Assembly: GCA_964017195.1 (NCBI GenBank)
Contig: OZ024889.1
Coordinates: 59,915,858 to 59,979,857, forward strand
Reading direction: 5' to 3'
Length of the DNA: 64,000 bases
From: Siderastrea radians
Taxonomy: Eukaryota; Cnidaria; Anthozoa; Scleractinia; Rhizangiidae
The position numbers and the translations under genes were made by a program. Below, piece by piece: positions 34,148-45,700 of this stretch (positions are counted from its first letter, which is position 1; every line of letters begins with the position of its first letter). Below the pieces are notes generated by a model. That model saw only the letters and a program-made list of their open reading frames with translations, did not search any database and was not told where the DNA came from.

Positions 34148-36916
34148 AGAATTTTGTCCTCAGTTAAAGGGACATTATCCCGGCTAAGTTGAATGCAAGG
34201 TCCCTAATCGTTTTTTCTTAAATAGGGACAGAAACTCACCAAAAGTGATTGCATAAACTTGAGACACACACACACCCAAAAAAACCGCTCAATAAAACTC
34301 TTAATACAAGTCCCTTTACAATGGACATTGATTTCTGCACATGCTGCCACAAAATGTAATTTACAAACTGCAATCCACTTCCGTCCCTGTAAAACTGACC
34401 GCACACAGGGTATTCTTAAATTCAGTCAAATATTTGAAATCTCAGGTGATCATCGAATCTCATCACGAGAACGACCGTAAAAGGCTGCCCTAGGCTGATG
34501 TAGACCTTTATTTAGTCTTAAAATCATCAATAAAGAATTCAATCGAACATGACCATTCTTTTTCAGTGATACAGTACACCATTTTAAAATACGAACTGCC
34601 AAATATTTAAAATCTTAGGTGATTATCAGACATTATATTGGCTTGAATACAGGACACGTAATCGTTTTTCTTTTTCTTTTTTCTTTTTTTTTTTAAATAT
34701 GGACAGGGAATTGCTGTTAGATATCGTTTGCTTTATTAAATTAATAAAATAAAGAAAAACTCGCCAAAAGTGATAACTTACACTTGACACACGCAAGTAA
34801 CGGCCTGCATATATGCAGACATGGGATCAGCGTAGCGTAACCTCCAGGGAGGGGGGAGGGGGTACTCGGATATGTGTGTTCTGCAAAGGTTCGTTTAAAA
34901 ACCCTGGCCCTATTTAAGGACAGAAAATCGAAAATTGATACCCTTTTTGCGGTCCAAACGAGAAGAAATGACGCCCTACTCAGGGGAAAAACGACCACGT
35001 CAGCATCAAGCATAGAATACTAGACTGAGGAGAGTACTTTCGTTTTAAACAACGTTGGCCCTCCTTACTATGAATGACTGGGAGTGTGGTCGAGTGGTTA
35101 GTGCTCCGGCGGTCCCGGGTTCAAGTCCCGCTCTGACCGCTAGCTGGAGTTGTTTTCACGGGATGGGGTTAACATGATGACATCACCAATTTACAACAGT
35201 GATGAATGTTAAACATTCTATCACCAGACAGTATGAACCAACAAAGTGGACGTTCAAATGTTTTAAGACACTTTTTCCATCTTTCACTGGAAATGTTTTT
35301 TCCATCTTTCTTGCTTTACCAACCACACCACACTCCAGTAAAGAGGGATGTGATCAGGTCGACTGCTAGCAGTCGTCATTTTTTAAAATTTTTACTTAGA
35401 TCCTTCGCGCGTGTGGAAATGTATTCTGATTTTTTAACGGCGCTCGACACTTCGTGCGATCTTGTCACGTCATAGAAAAATAGGATAGAAGACATCAGCC
35501 GTATCTAAGTTTGTTTCCTCGTTTTTGTTTTGATTTGTTTATTTTCGTTGCGGTTGTGTTCTTTTATTTTTTATTTATTTGTTGGTTTTTTTGGTCGCCA
35601 TGGCGAGCAGGAAAAATTGTGGGGACTAAAATGGTTGCAAAGGTCGGAAATTTGGCGATTATGCTCATACCGTGCGGCATGAAATTTTCACGGGAGTTTT
35701 ATTTCGGGGATTGCCGATTTTTTTGTTTCGCTGGAACAAATTTGCGTGCATTTGGATCTCACACTTTACCACAGGGAACTATGTTTGTGGATTTCTTGCA
35801 AATTTCTCTCTGGCATTTGATGCAAGAAACTAATCTAGAGTAACAAAGGGCGTAAAATAAATATCTTATTAGATGTTTCGGTGTGAAGTAACGAGCCCGC
35901 AGGGCGAGTTCAAAATACAAACAGCACGAACAATACTAAACAAAACGATACTTCAAACTGGAACATCTAATAAGAGATTTATTATCCAACTAAACCTTTT
36001 TGAAAACTACAAGAGTAACAGGATGAGCGCGCGCATGGTACTGCACAATAACCAACTGTACAATATCGCGGGATATTTGTACTCGTTTCGCGCGCTTTCT
36101 GTTCAATAACTAATATAAATGGATAATGATGCCTTGTTTATTCTACTTACAACTCACAGCTACCGTAAGGTGTAATTTTGTATGCTATCCTGGCTGGGAG
36201 AAACGCAGTCAACTATTATTTCAGCTCTTTGGCAGGAGATGGTCTCTTCCATGGTTCCAGAGACCGCAGAGACTATTCGTTACAATTGTAAAGAAGAAAG
36301 TCCTAATATCAGTCAACTCAACTAAAATTCAGTTACCTAAACACATGGAGTAAATTTTTGTGGATCGTTGCTTAGCGGGAGTTTATTTTCGCGGGATCAA
36401 ATTTTCGCGGATCGATGGGATAGCGGAAATTAGATCCCGCGAAAAATTTCGTACCGGATACCATCCTCGAAGAACTGTGTACGAATTACAATTTGATTTC
36501 GATCATAGTCTAGAGCGGCCATTCATGAAAACTAACATGTACAAAAGAAGGTAGTCTACTACAAATCTGTAGACTACAAAGCACAAAATAAACGTTTCTT
36601 TGCCATTCAGTTGTAGGTAGTTGAAAGTTGCCTTGTACCAAAATAGTCAAAATCTGTCGAGGAAAAGTTTTATTTGCAAGGACTTTGTCCCTGATTGTAT
36701 TTTATCCCCGAACTAGTTATTGTTTTGCTCAGTAGAATCTTTTCATCCAACTTAGTGGCATCTTTGGTTGCATTCGGCAATATGACCTGGAAAGTAGGTG
36801 ACCAAATTTTCTATATTTTGGTGGGAAACTGTCATTAAAGAAGGGGCACACACAACCTCGATCCCAGTGCCTTTGTGTTTTGCAATCCAAGATGGCGGTG
36901 TTGGGGTATGAATCTC
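34148..36916. other. Intergenic repeat-rich stretch, no gene seen
   Basis: No supported exons. Blocks of ttttcgcggg / gaaattttc-type sequence at 35630-35720 and 36360-36470 look like ends of dispersed repeats. Open frames here are Phe/Ile-rich translations of AT-rich DNA. Confidence 0.5.
35083..35165 (+). mobile_element. tRNA-derived SINE fragment, second family
   Basis: A-box-like GTGGTCGAGTGGTTAG and B box GGTTCAAGTCC lie close together, followed by gctctgaccgctagctgg. The A-to-B spacing is shorter than in a tRNA, so part of the anticodon arm is deleted. Confidence 0.65.
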
Positions 36917-37788
36917 GGTAAACGGTACAGGACGTAGGAGTTGTTTACCATTTACAACAGCTTTCCGGAAATTCCGGTTGGAGAGTAAATGGTACACGAC
37001 TTTTCGGGTCGTTCCAGTGGAAAATTTCCGGGAGCAACGGAACGTCTGAAAAGGTAGTCCTGTTTTTACGGACGGAATGCTCCAAACGGAAATTCGTGTG
37101 CCATTTGTTCAAACCTTATCTTTGATACCAGTTTCAGGCTCTCGTGGCCATTTTCTGTCCCAACAACAATTGATTAGGGAGCTTAACGGGAAGGAAAACG
37201 TCCCTTTTAAAATGACTTCACAATCTTTGAAACTTCTTGGTGATTATTCCGACTCGTTTAACCTGTCTAATGCAGTCGAATTATCCAGGAGTTGAATTTG
37301 TAAGGACGGCGTATCAGTTCAGGAAGAACTTATTTAGAAAATTAATTAGAAAATTGCTGTGTCCCCAGTTAGCACCCTGTCTTTACAGGGTGCTAGATCA
37401 CTTGACACGTGAATAAAGTTATTACTATTATATGATTATTATTATTATAAAAACGAAAATTCACCGTCGTGTTTGCGTTCTACACAAACGTTGAATTTGG
37501 TCATTTCACGTTGTAGTTGTGCACAGAACGGCGAAGAAATATACCAAAACTAACGCACGTGCAGAGTCGTTGTTTTGTTAATCAAAGCTTTTGTTTTGCG
37601 ACCTTCTCGTTCTCACCGTCGCGCAAATTTTTTGGTAAATGGTAGGGATTTCTGCAAATGGTAAGCGCCAGTCCCGAACGGAATTTTCCCAATAAGGAAA
37701 TTTGCTTAACATTTGCCCAAACCGACCCAAACGGTAAACCGACCGGTTTGCCCGTGTAAATGGCAAACAACCAGGCTGTCCTCGGTAA
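36917..37788. repeat. About 870-bp element with imperfect inverted ends
   Basis: ggacgtaggagttgtttacc and atttac at the left mirror gtaaatggcaaacaaccagg and ctgtcc at the right. Variants of tttaccattta recur near both ends. Inside, at about 37405-37450, sits gaataaagttattactatta with an ATT-rich run, resembling a LINE 3' tail. Confidence 0.5.
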
Positions 37789-37789
37789 C

Positions 37790-39148
37790 CACACCACGGG
37801 ATGCAAGGTTTATGTCTGGACGCTTGACGAAAGGGATTGTCACAAAATTAAAGCAAAACAAATTAACACCATATAGCAAACTGTTCTATTCAAAGTTGCC
37901 TATTTTCTTTTCATTCATGTTTCACACCATTCTACACACTACCGGTATATTATAATCCATTCAAAAAACACTATTTTACAAATTATCAATTGGAAACATT
38001 AATTTACAAAAAATACGTATTCTTACAAAAATAGTTTTACCGTTATTAAAACTATTGAAGCTGGCATTAAGATTATCAAGACTTTCTAATAAACTATGCC
38101 ACAAACAAAAGAAGCATTTAGCGTAAAATTTAAGAAAAAAAATTAACACCGCCCGCTGAAAAATTATTTGGAGAATATTTTTCAGTATAAAAGCTACAGC
38201 CTAAAAAAACAAACTATTTTTGTCCTACAAATACATCAAAAATTCTATAAAGCTTGGAACGTTGCATGCAAATAGATGGTAAATAGATTTCTATTAAAAT
38301 TCTTCAATTCCTTTTATTTAGCTAGTGTATAAAAGAGAATGCTAAAAATGTTCAATTTAACCTTTTTTGCAAAAAACCTTAATTTCAAATGTTGCTCTTG
38401 GAGCAAGTTAACTATTAAGAAAAGTTCTTTTAGTTAGCTGTAGAGCTATTATCTGAAATATCAGAAGAAGCATGGTGCTTCAATGCGTAATCTGATTCAC
38501 AAACCTTAACAGAAGGTCCGAGGGAGTTCGGACTCAGACTGTCAAAGAAGCATGGTAGCGTATTTTAGAACAAAACTTTGAATGCTTCTTCTGTGAACTT
38601 CTAACTTCTACCTTCACGCACAAAAAACCAATTTGCACACAAAAGCGCTAATTTACGGTCTAGCATTGATCTGAGACAAAGTAAAATACCACGACTTGGA
38701 TAAACCCAATAATGTCAAACTCAGCAACGATCTGACAAATCAAGTCAACCAAGTACATAAAAAAATCAAGAACGTTGTCCGTATTTACATCTGTGAAAAT
38801 TGTATATAAAAACAGGTCACAAAGCAGTACTGGAATCTCAGGAAAAACAGCTGGAATCCCTAAAAGCTCATTGCCTGAAAGAAACGAAAGAACAAACAAG
38901 TGAGTTTACCAGAATCACCAACTTGCTAACTCTCGTTATCGGGTGTGATCCTAACAGCCACTTCCTAGCGAATTTCACCAACTGAAAGAAAGCTTATTAC
39001 AAGCTGAAAGTGTCATTGAAAAATAAAAACTTGGGTTAATTTTTTAAGGTGAACATTCTAAATGTGCTGCTTCATCTTATTATTCAGCCTATTGGCTTTT
39101 TATTCATTACTCTTAGACATGTTATAAAATACATTTAATACTCTTTTT
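37790..39148. other. Intergenic, no gene seen
   Basis: AT-rich sequence without convincing exons. Two copies of gaagcatggt (38466, 38547) are the only repeat I noticed. Confidence 0.5.
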
Positions 39149-39300
39149 GATAAATAGAAAAAGATGGTAAATTTTAAGCTCGGAGAAGAAATGAGAAAAG
39201 ATGGGAATATTCAGTATGTCGGCATGTCGACATGCTGAATATCCCATCTTTTCTCATTTCTTCTCCGAGCTTAAAATTTACCATCTTTCTTTATTTATCA
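39149..39300. repeat. Near-perfect 150-bp palindrome
   Basis: tgataaatag, gatggtaaattttaagctcg, gagaagaaatgagaaaagat and gaatattcag are mirrored by ctgaatat, atcttttctcatttcttctc, cgagcttaaaatttaccatc and tttatttatca. The loop (tatgtcggcatgtcgacatg) is itself partly palindromic. A related palindrome is at 39919-40070. Confidence 0.9.
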
Positions 39301-39391
39301 CCTATAGAGCACTTCGACATTGCTGATCCTAGCAGTATGCAGGACGCGTGTCACTACGAACTCAGTAAATATGACCTATACTCGCCACGAG

Positions 39392-39530
39392 TCTCCCAGT
39401 AGCTCAGTGGTTAGAGTGTCCGACCGGTGTACGGAAGGTCATGGGTTCGATTCCCGTCGGGGACTCAGATTAATTTTTTTCTTTGTTCCACGTTCGCGAC
39501 ATGCTGAATATTCCATCTTTGCTCAATACT
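39392..39530 (+). mobile_element. tRNA-derived SINE with palindrome-related tail
   Basis: 39393-39466 folds as a tRNA-like cloverleaf: acceptor stem AGTCTCC / GGGGACT, D-arm TAGCTCAGTGGTTAGA, T-arm ATGGG-TTCGATT-CCCGT. The anticodon stem has a mismatch and the base before the anticodon position is C rather than T, so a working tRNA gene is unlikely. The tail (tttctttgttccacgttcg, then ctgaatattccatcttt) matches the arms of the nearby palindromes. Confidence 0.7.
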
Positions 39531-39719
39531 CTTTTCATTGACAACACTTTAGTTTCCTGGTTCTCATTAATCCTTCAAGCTCCAAGGCAATATCAACATG
39601 CATGTTCTCCTCAATGTTCTCCACGCATTTCGTAAAGTACTAGTCGGGAGAATTTGAATAAACAACAAGACCTGTTTCCTTTGGTGATCGTTTCCATTAT
39701 TCTCATGCCACTATCGCAC

Positions 39720-42700
39720 TCAAAGCTTTAATGCTGTGGACATACAGGAACCAATTGAAGGTGATTGTTGGTAGTACCTTTTTGTCATGTAATGCTCCAT
39801 TCCTCGTCCCATGTGCTGTGAGGAAGATTGCATCATGTTAGCTGCTGCAAGAAATCACAAACAAACAAGATAAGACCGTGTAACTGTCACATAAACAAGT
39901 TTTTAAAGAGAGTAAGATAATAAATTTTAAGCTCGGAAAGAAATAAGAAAGATGGAATATTCAGTTTTGTCACGAGCGTGTAACAAACTCCCGTCGGGTA
40001 GTCAGATTTTTCCCTCTATTCCACGCTCGTGACAAAACTGAATATTCCATCTTTCTTAGAATTTTTTTCTTCCTACCCAGGTATAGTAAGACATAAAGGA
40101 CTCAAAACACTCTGCCTAGCTCACTATTTCCAGTGTTAACTCAGCGTCCACTGCTGATATTCACAGTGGTATTTCTAACACGCTATTCCAGCCACAATGC
40201 ACGGTTTACACAGTCTGGTGTTCCTTGTTTTAGTTTGTCGTTGAAGTGTTCCTTGTTGTAGTACGTCAAATGCAGGGTGCGCCTTGTCATTTCACATTCG
40301 CTATTATAATCTTCAAGTAACTGTTCATTACTGGATTAGCCTAGTGGCAATAAAATAAAAGATTAAAGAAGGGCGCCGTATCTGGGAATTGTGGCCAATA
40401 ACAACAATAAGAACAACAACGACAACAAAAATAAACAAAAATGCTCCAAACTAGCTTGTGTATCTTTGTAAGAGATCTTTAGCCTGCACACTGTGAATAC
40501 ACTGTACTTCAGAAATAAAATTTCACGGTCATTATTTCACACTGGACTCATTTGCAAACAGTGTATTTCATACCATGTTTAAAGTACTTTCAAAATGGCG
40601 GCCACGACCTTAAAACCTTTTATATAAGGTTTGAGTTTCAAGCTCTGCACTAGATCCTCAACAAAAGGTTCCATTACGTGTAGTATCCTCCATCCCTTAA
40701 CAATGCAATAGGGTATTACAGTGTCAAAACTCACCATAGGCAGGATCCATCCTGATAAGGCCTGGAGGAACATAATAATTCATACGTAGAGCTTGACTTG
40801 GGTCGCCGTACTCAGCAACAAACCTTTGTCTTCTGATGATCTCCTCCTCAGTAAGCACATCCATGTGGCCAGCCATGCGACTGATCGCAAGGTTGTTTGA
40901 GATGATGCTTGGACGAGCATGCGAAGAGCTGTCTTCTTTTAAGTCAGCCGTTTTGGAGCTAGACTTTAGTGAAACATTTTGCTCACTAGCAATGCTGCGA
41001 TTTCTGGCCCGCTCTTCTTGGAACATGACAGGTGAACGCCGAGATTCCTTTCCGGCATCTTTTAGTCTTTGAAGCCGCTCATGGGGTTCTGAGGTTGACG
41101 TCCGTGACTGGGATGTAGGTGTTGACGAACGGTCCCTCTCTGTACTTCGATAAGGACTTCTTGCTTCTTTCTCCCTACTAGAGGAAGCCATTGATGTCAC
41201 TGTCGATTCTCCATGGCTTGTTACTGGCATACTCATCGCTAGTCCAGGAGGGAGCGGGAACTGAGAACCAACTAACATCTGATGAGCTCCATATGGTAAT
41301 GGCCCGCCTACGAATTAAACAATAAACAAAATCAACAACAAAGACTACAAGGCCAGGTTTTATATAAGCAAATAGTCAACACAGTGTAGCGAGGTTGACT
41401 TAGAAAATGCTTATGAATTGTTTAATAAGTAGGCAACCAAAGCATTGAACCAATCAGAATTATCTTTGCTATAACACCTACTATTGGTTAGAGCGACCTT
41501 CACGTGGCTCGGAAATATTCAAGAGTTGGGTAGCGGTTGCAAAAAAAGGAAGAACGTGAAGTGGCCTGGGTGGCACTATTGTAAAAATTATCTTGTAAAA
41601 TAGGGCATTTCCTGCATGTTCAAGTTCTCATAGGGGTGCAACTGCCTCCCCCCCCCCTCTTCTCTCCCAACTGGTGTGCTTTTGATTTTTCTTCAACATG
41701 CCTGTTGATGGGTCAAAGTTGAGCTGTGACAGGTATGCTTGAAACTGTGTTGGCATGAAGTTTGCAGGAAGAGAGTTAGAACCATCTCTCTTTTCATCCG
41801 AAGTTGACAAGCTGTCTTTAAATCTTGACGATGGCAGAGGTGACCCAGAAGGTCTTGGAGATCGTGAGGTGGCAAGAGATTGAGATTTAATGGCTTGACC
41901 ACGAGGAGATCCTTGGCCAGAAGAATTTTCTGCCTCTAAGGAAGAGTGTGATGCCTTAACAGTGCTTGTTGCTGACTCCTGAAATTTAAATGATATGACT
42001 AAGTGCCATTTTGCTGCAGTGTACAGTTAGCCTCACTCTTAGACTTTTCTGAGGTCATTCTTAACCCTCTGAGAATCAGGCGGGTGTACAGTTTTACTTG
42101 AGAAAGGAAATTCCTTCCTGAATGAGCTGGTCTATCGCAGGGTTGCCCCAGCGGTTGGATGTAGGTTTCTGGAACTGTTTACCACCACCCTCTTATAGAT
42201 CAGTGGCAACGAGGAACAAAGATTCTTCCTTTAGGAATCGATACAATACGGTGATCAGACAAACACATATTATGTGACTGTTTCAGTATATAGAACGAGA
42301 CAAAATTCGCCAACCTCGCAATATGTATTATTTAACAAGTTGTCTAATATAGAACCACCTCCTCGCCGATGTACAACGGCGAGGTACATGCAGTGTTCTC
42401 CCTAGTTTTCAGTATAACAGGTAAGTCAGTTTTTTAGACCGGTAAAGCAGCTCTGTTGAACTACTTTTCTACCATAACCCTAAGGTGGAAGTGTCGTGAT
42501 GAGACCCGGAATGTTTCCTGCGTGACAATACTGAGGCTCGAACACGTCTTGAGAACCCTACAAAATGCTTGATGTTTGCAATTCCTGTTACATGGAAGGA
42601 AAGTATTAAACAGATAAACGTCGAGAAGAAAAAGTTTAAAGCAACCTAAAAAAACGTACGGAGAAACACCTAGAAGATAAGACAAACTCCTTACAAAGGC

Positions 42701-45700
42701 TCTAACTAAGAGATTCAAGAATACTCAATACTAACAGCACCTTATAAACAAACCTGAACAAACCAACGTAGGGATAAACGTCAAGAAGATAACACTAATA
42801 GTCCTACGACAATGCTCGTACGGAGAAATGTCAAGGAGATACAACTAACAACATCTCAATTACGAATATACTTACACACGGACAAACATCGAGGGAGTCA
42901 ATTACTATCGCACGGAAAATGGCGAGAAGACTAATACCTTAGGAAATTACTAACATACGGAGAAACGTTAAAAAAAAACGACTAACATCTTACGACAACA
43001 GAAACGTGCAGAGAAACGTTGAGAAGATGAGACTACTATCTAACGAACTAAGAAACGTCGAGATGATGACTTATCATAATTCAATCTAATAATAAATTGT
43101 TTCACAATCCAAAACTGTTGGTTGTTTCTAATCCATACCTTATTATGTGGTTCTAACCGGTAACAAGTGGTGCTACAAGCGGTAAATTTTACCAGTTACC
43201 GCCTGATAAGGAGAACACTGTACATGCGTCTCTATATAAGAAAGACTGGTACCTCGCCGATGTACAACGGCAAGGTACATGTGTCTGTATATAAGGAAGA
43301 CCGATATCTCGCCGTTGAACATCGACGAGGTAGATGCGTCTGTACATGAGGAAGACTGATACCTCGCCGGTGTACAACGGCGAAGTACATGTGTCTGTGT
43401 ATAAGAAAGACTGATATCTCGCCGATGTTCAGATACAATGCGGATACCAGGGCTCAAACCAAGTTACCACCTTCTGTTCAAAAGTATAAGTACTAACAAC
43501 ACACCTGTGTTCGGTGATGAATCATCTCCCTTGCATTCCTAACTCCATTTTCTATCCTTTCGTCTTCTCTGCTATTTCCAAGTCTCTCTGATTTCTCAGG
43601 GGTGATCTGCCGTTTGCGTGGGAAGTTGGCTCCCAACTGTTCATTCTCTAATTGCCTTAGAAGAAAGCATCAGAAGATTGATCAGCATCTCCTCACCAAA
43701 GGTGTTGGTTTCCAAGACCGTTCAGTCACTGAAACCTTATTATTAACACAGTACATTGCCTTACTTGTACATTGTTATCTGTTGCTTGAGTTTCTGCTTC
43801 TGCAGGAACTCTTCTTCCTTCTTGTACTTCTGCCTCTCCAGTTCCCGCTCCCTCTCGTATGAGTCATCTGGTCTGCTCTTCTTCTCAGCTGGCTCCTCTG
43901 GTGATCGCTTGTGCAACACCTTAGGTGACAGGCTCCTGGAGGCATACCGTAAGCTCTCTCCTTGGCCAGGAAATCTGCGAAACTCGCTCTCACTGACATC
44001 AGAGGGAAGCCTGCCCTGGGGGGATTTCTTGGCCACTGATTCATCCATTTGTCTGTCATCTTGCGCTCTATCACTTGGTTTGGGAACCTCTTTCTTCTCA
44101 AAATTCCTTGCTTCTGGATGGCTTGAACTGCTACTGCTTCGCATTCCCTGTAAAGCATCAATCATTCAAATAAAAGTGTTTGAGTTACGCAACAATATTG
44201 CATTGAGCAACTGATTTCTTCACTTTTTTTCAAGGTAATTGTTTTTCAAAAAAGTTTTCAGTTGGGAGAGATTACCAATGCTAGCTGTCTTATCGATTCC
44301 AATGGAATATTATGTGGCAACAAAGAACTTACAATATAATGTATAATAAAAAGCAAAATGTCATGTTAAAAAGAATACATCATTATTTCACTGAGGATTT
44401 GATAACCCAATTGTTTTTAATAACTAATTAATTATACTGTGCAAACAAACTAACTCCCAAACTGTTCACTATAAAAAATGTTAGACCAGCCAGCAGTGAA
44501 ACTCCCACAAGCATAGCAATAAGGTTCAATGAGTCAAACAGCCCCCGCCCCCCCCCCCCCCACCAAAGCAAGGTACAGTGTAACCATCTCATGCCGCAGA
44601 CTGTGCATCCCAAGCCAACATTAATAACCTTGACTAGAGCTGAGTCTGGCATCCAACAGTGAGAACTCACCTGTTTTTCTTGTTCCAACATCATCTGCCT
44701 GTGAAGCTGCATCAGGTGCATCTGCTCTGGGTGCATGTGCTGAAACAACTCCGCCTGATGAGCTGCAATGGTAGCCTTCAGCATCTCAAGAGGCATTCCT
44801 CCCTGCATCAACGGCTGGTAAAACTGCTGCAATGTCAGCTGCTGTTGAAGTTGTAAATTCCTCAGCTGCTCTGCCGACATTGGTTCTTGAGACCGGAAAT
44901 TTAACTCTGCACTGCTGTCTCTGCCATCTTTTCTCTCCCTGTCTTTTTCAACCCCAGTTTTGTCTTTTCCTGCGCCGTATGGGAGGGCATCTTCTTTCAC
45001 AATCATTATGTCTGAATCTTCGCAAACGCTATCCTCTGATGCTCGTGCTTTCTGGTTAGATGTCAATGGCTGGGGGCTCTTGTGTTCTGTTGATGGTTTT
45101 GGTACTGCTAAAGGGCGTGCCATAGGTGATTTTGACCTCCCATACGGGGATGGTGCTCTGAGTGAAGTTTCACTTTTTCTGTCACTTCTGATTTGCTCAC
45201 CCATTCCTGAGGTCTTAATCCCTAAAGAAATGTAGAAAGGTTTAATTGGTTACTATAAGAAAGGTTTACTTGACAAGTGACAACAGGGTGAAAGGAAAAA
45301 AAAAAGAGACAATGGTACATGTAAGCGCCTGGGTCGAGCAAGACTAATGCCATCTGATAAAATAACATAAACAAGGTAACGTAAAATCTCTGTCCAATTC
45401 ACTGGAATTGTAAGGCCACATGGTTCATAGGGGCTGATGAATAGAAAAGGCTACTGCACAAGGAAGCAGCCAGGAGTATCGTTTATTGCCACCCTCCACC
45501 ATTTTGTTAGGTTCCTTAACGGTTTTATAACATCTGTGCAGCTAGAGGAAGGAAGATAGTGGACGTGGTGGGTTGAATGGGGTTTTGTGCAGTGGTTAGA
45601 AGGTTAAACTTTCTACCACGCTTTCATCCTGAAAATTAGAGAGTAAGTGATACAACCTCTGGACTCTGCACCGTGTTGCGTTTCTTCCTAACACAAGAGA

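Larger units (their letters stand above)
42357..43435. repeat. Palindromic satellite, about 62-bp unit, interrupted
   Basis: Four units at about 43205-43435 contain acctcgccgatgtacaacgg plus cgaggtacatg (or close variants) separated by gtctgtatataagaaagact. One more unit sits at 42357-42390, on the far side of the element 42391-43220. It is in the ZNF608/609 intron between exons 11 and 12. Overlapping ORFs in several frames are translations of the repeat. Confidence 0.85.

Noticed and set aside
35511..35843. 110-codon Phe-rich ORF with apparent membrane segment
   Set aside because: It arises from T-rich sequence beside dispersed-repeat blocks; no conserved motif.
39393..39466. Functional tRNA gene
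   Set aside because: The cloverleaf is present, but the anticodon stem has a mismatch, the base before the anticodon is atypical, and the sequence continues into a SINE tail.
43173..43457. Cluster of overlapping minus-strand ORFs in three frames
   Set aside because: All are translations of the ~62-bp palindromic satellite, whose unit length lets several frames stay open.
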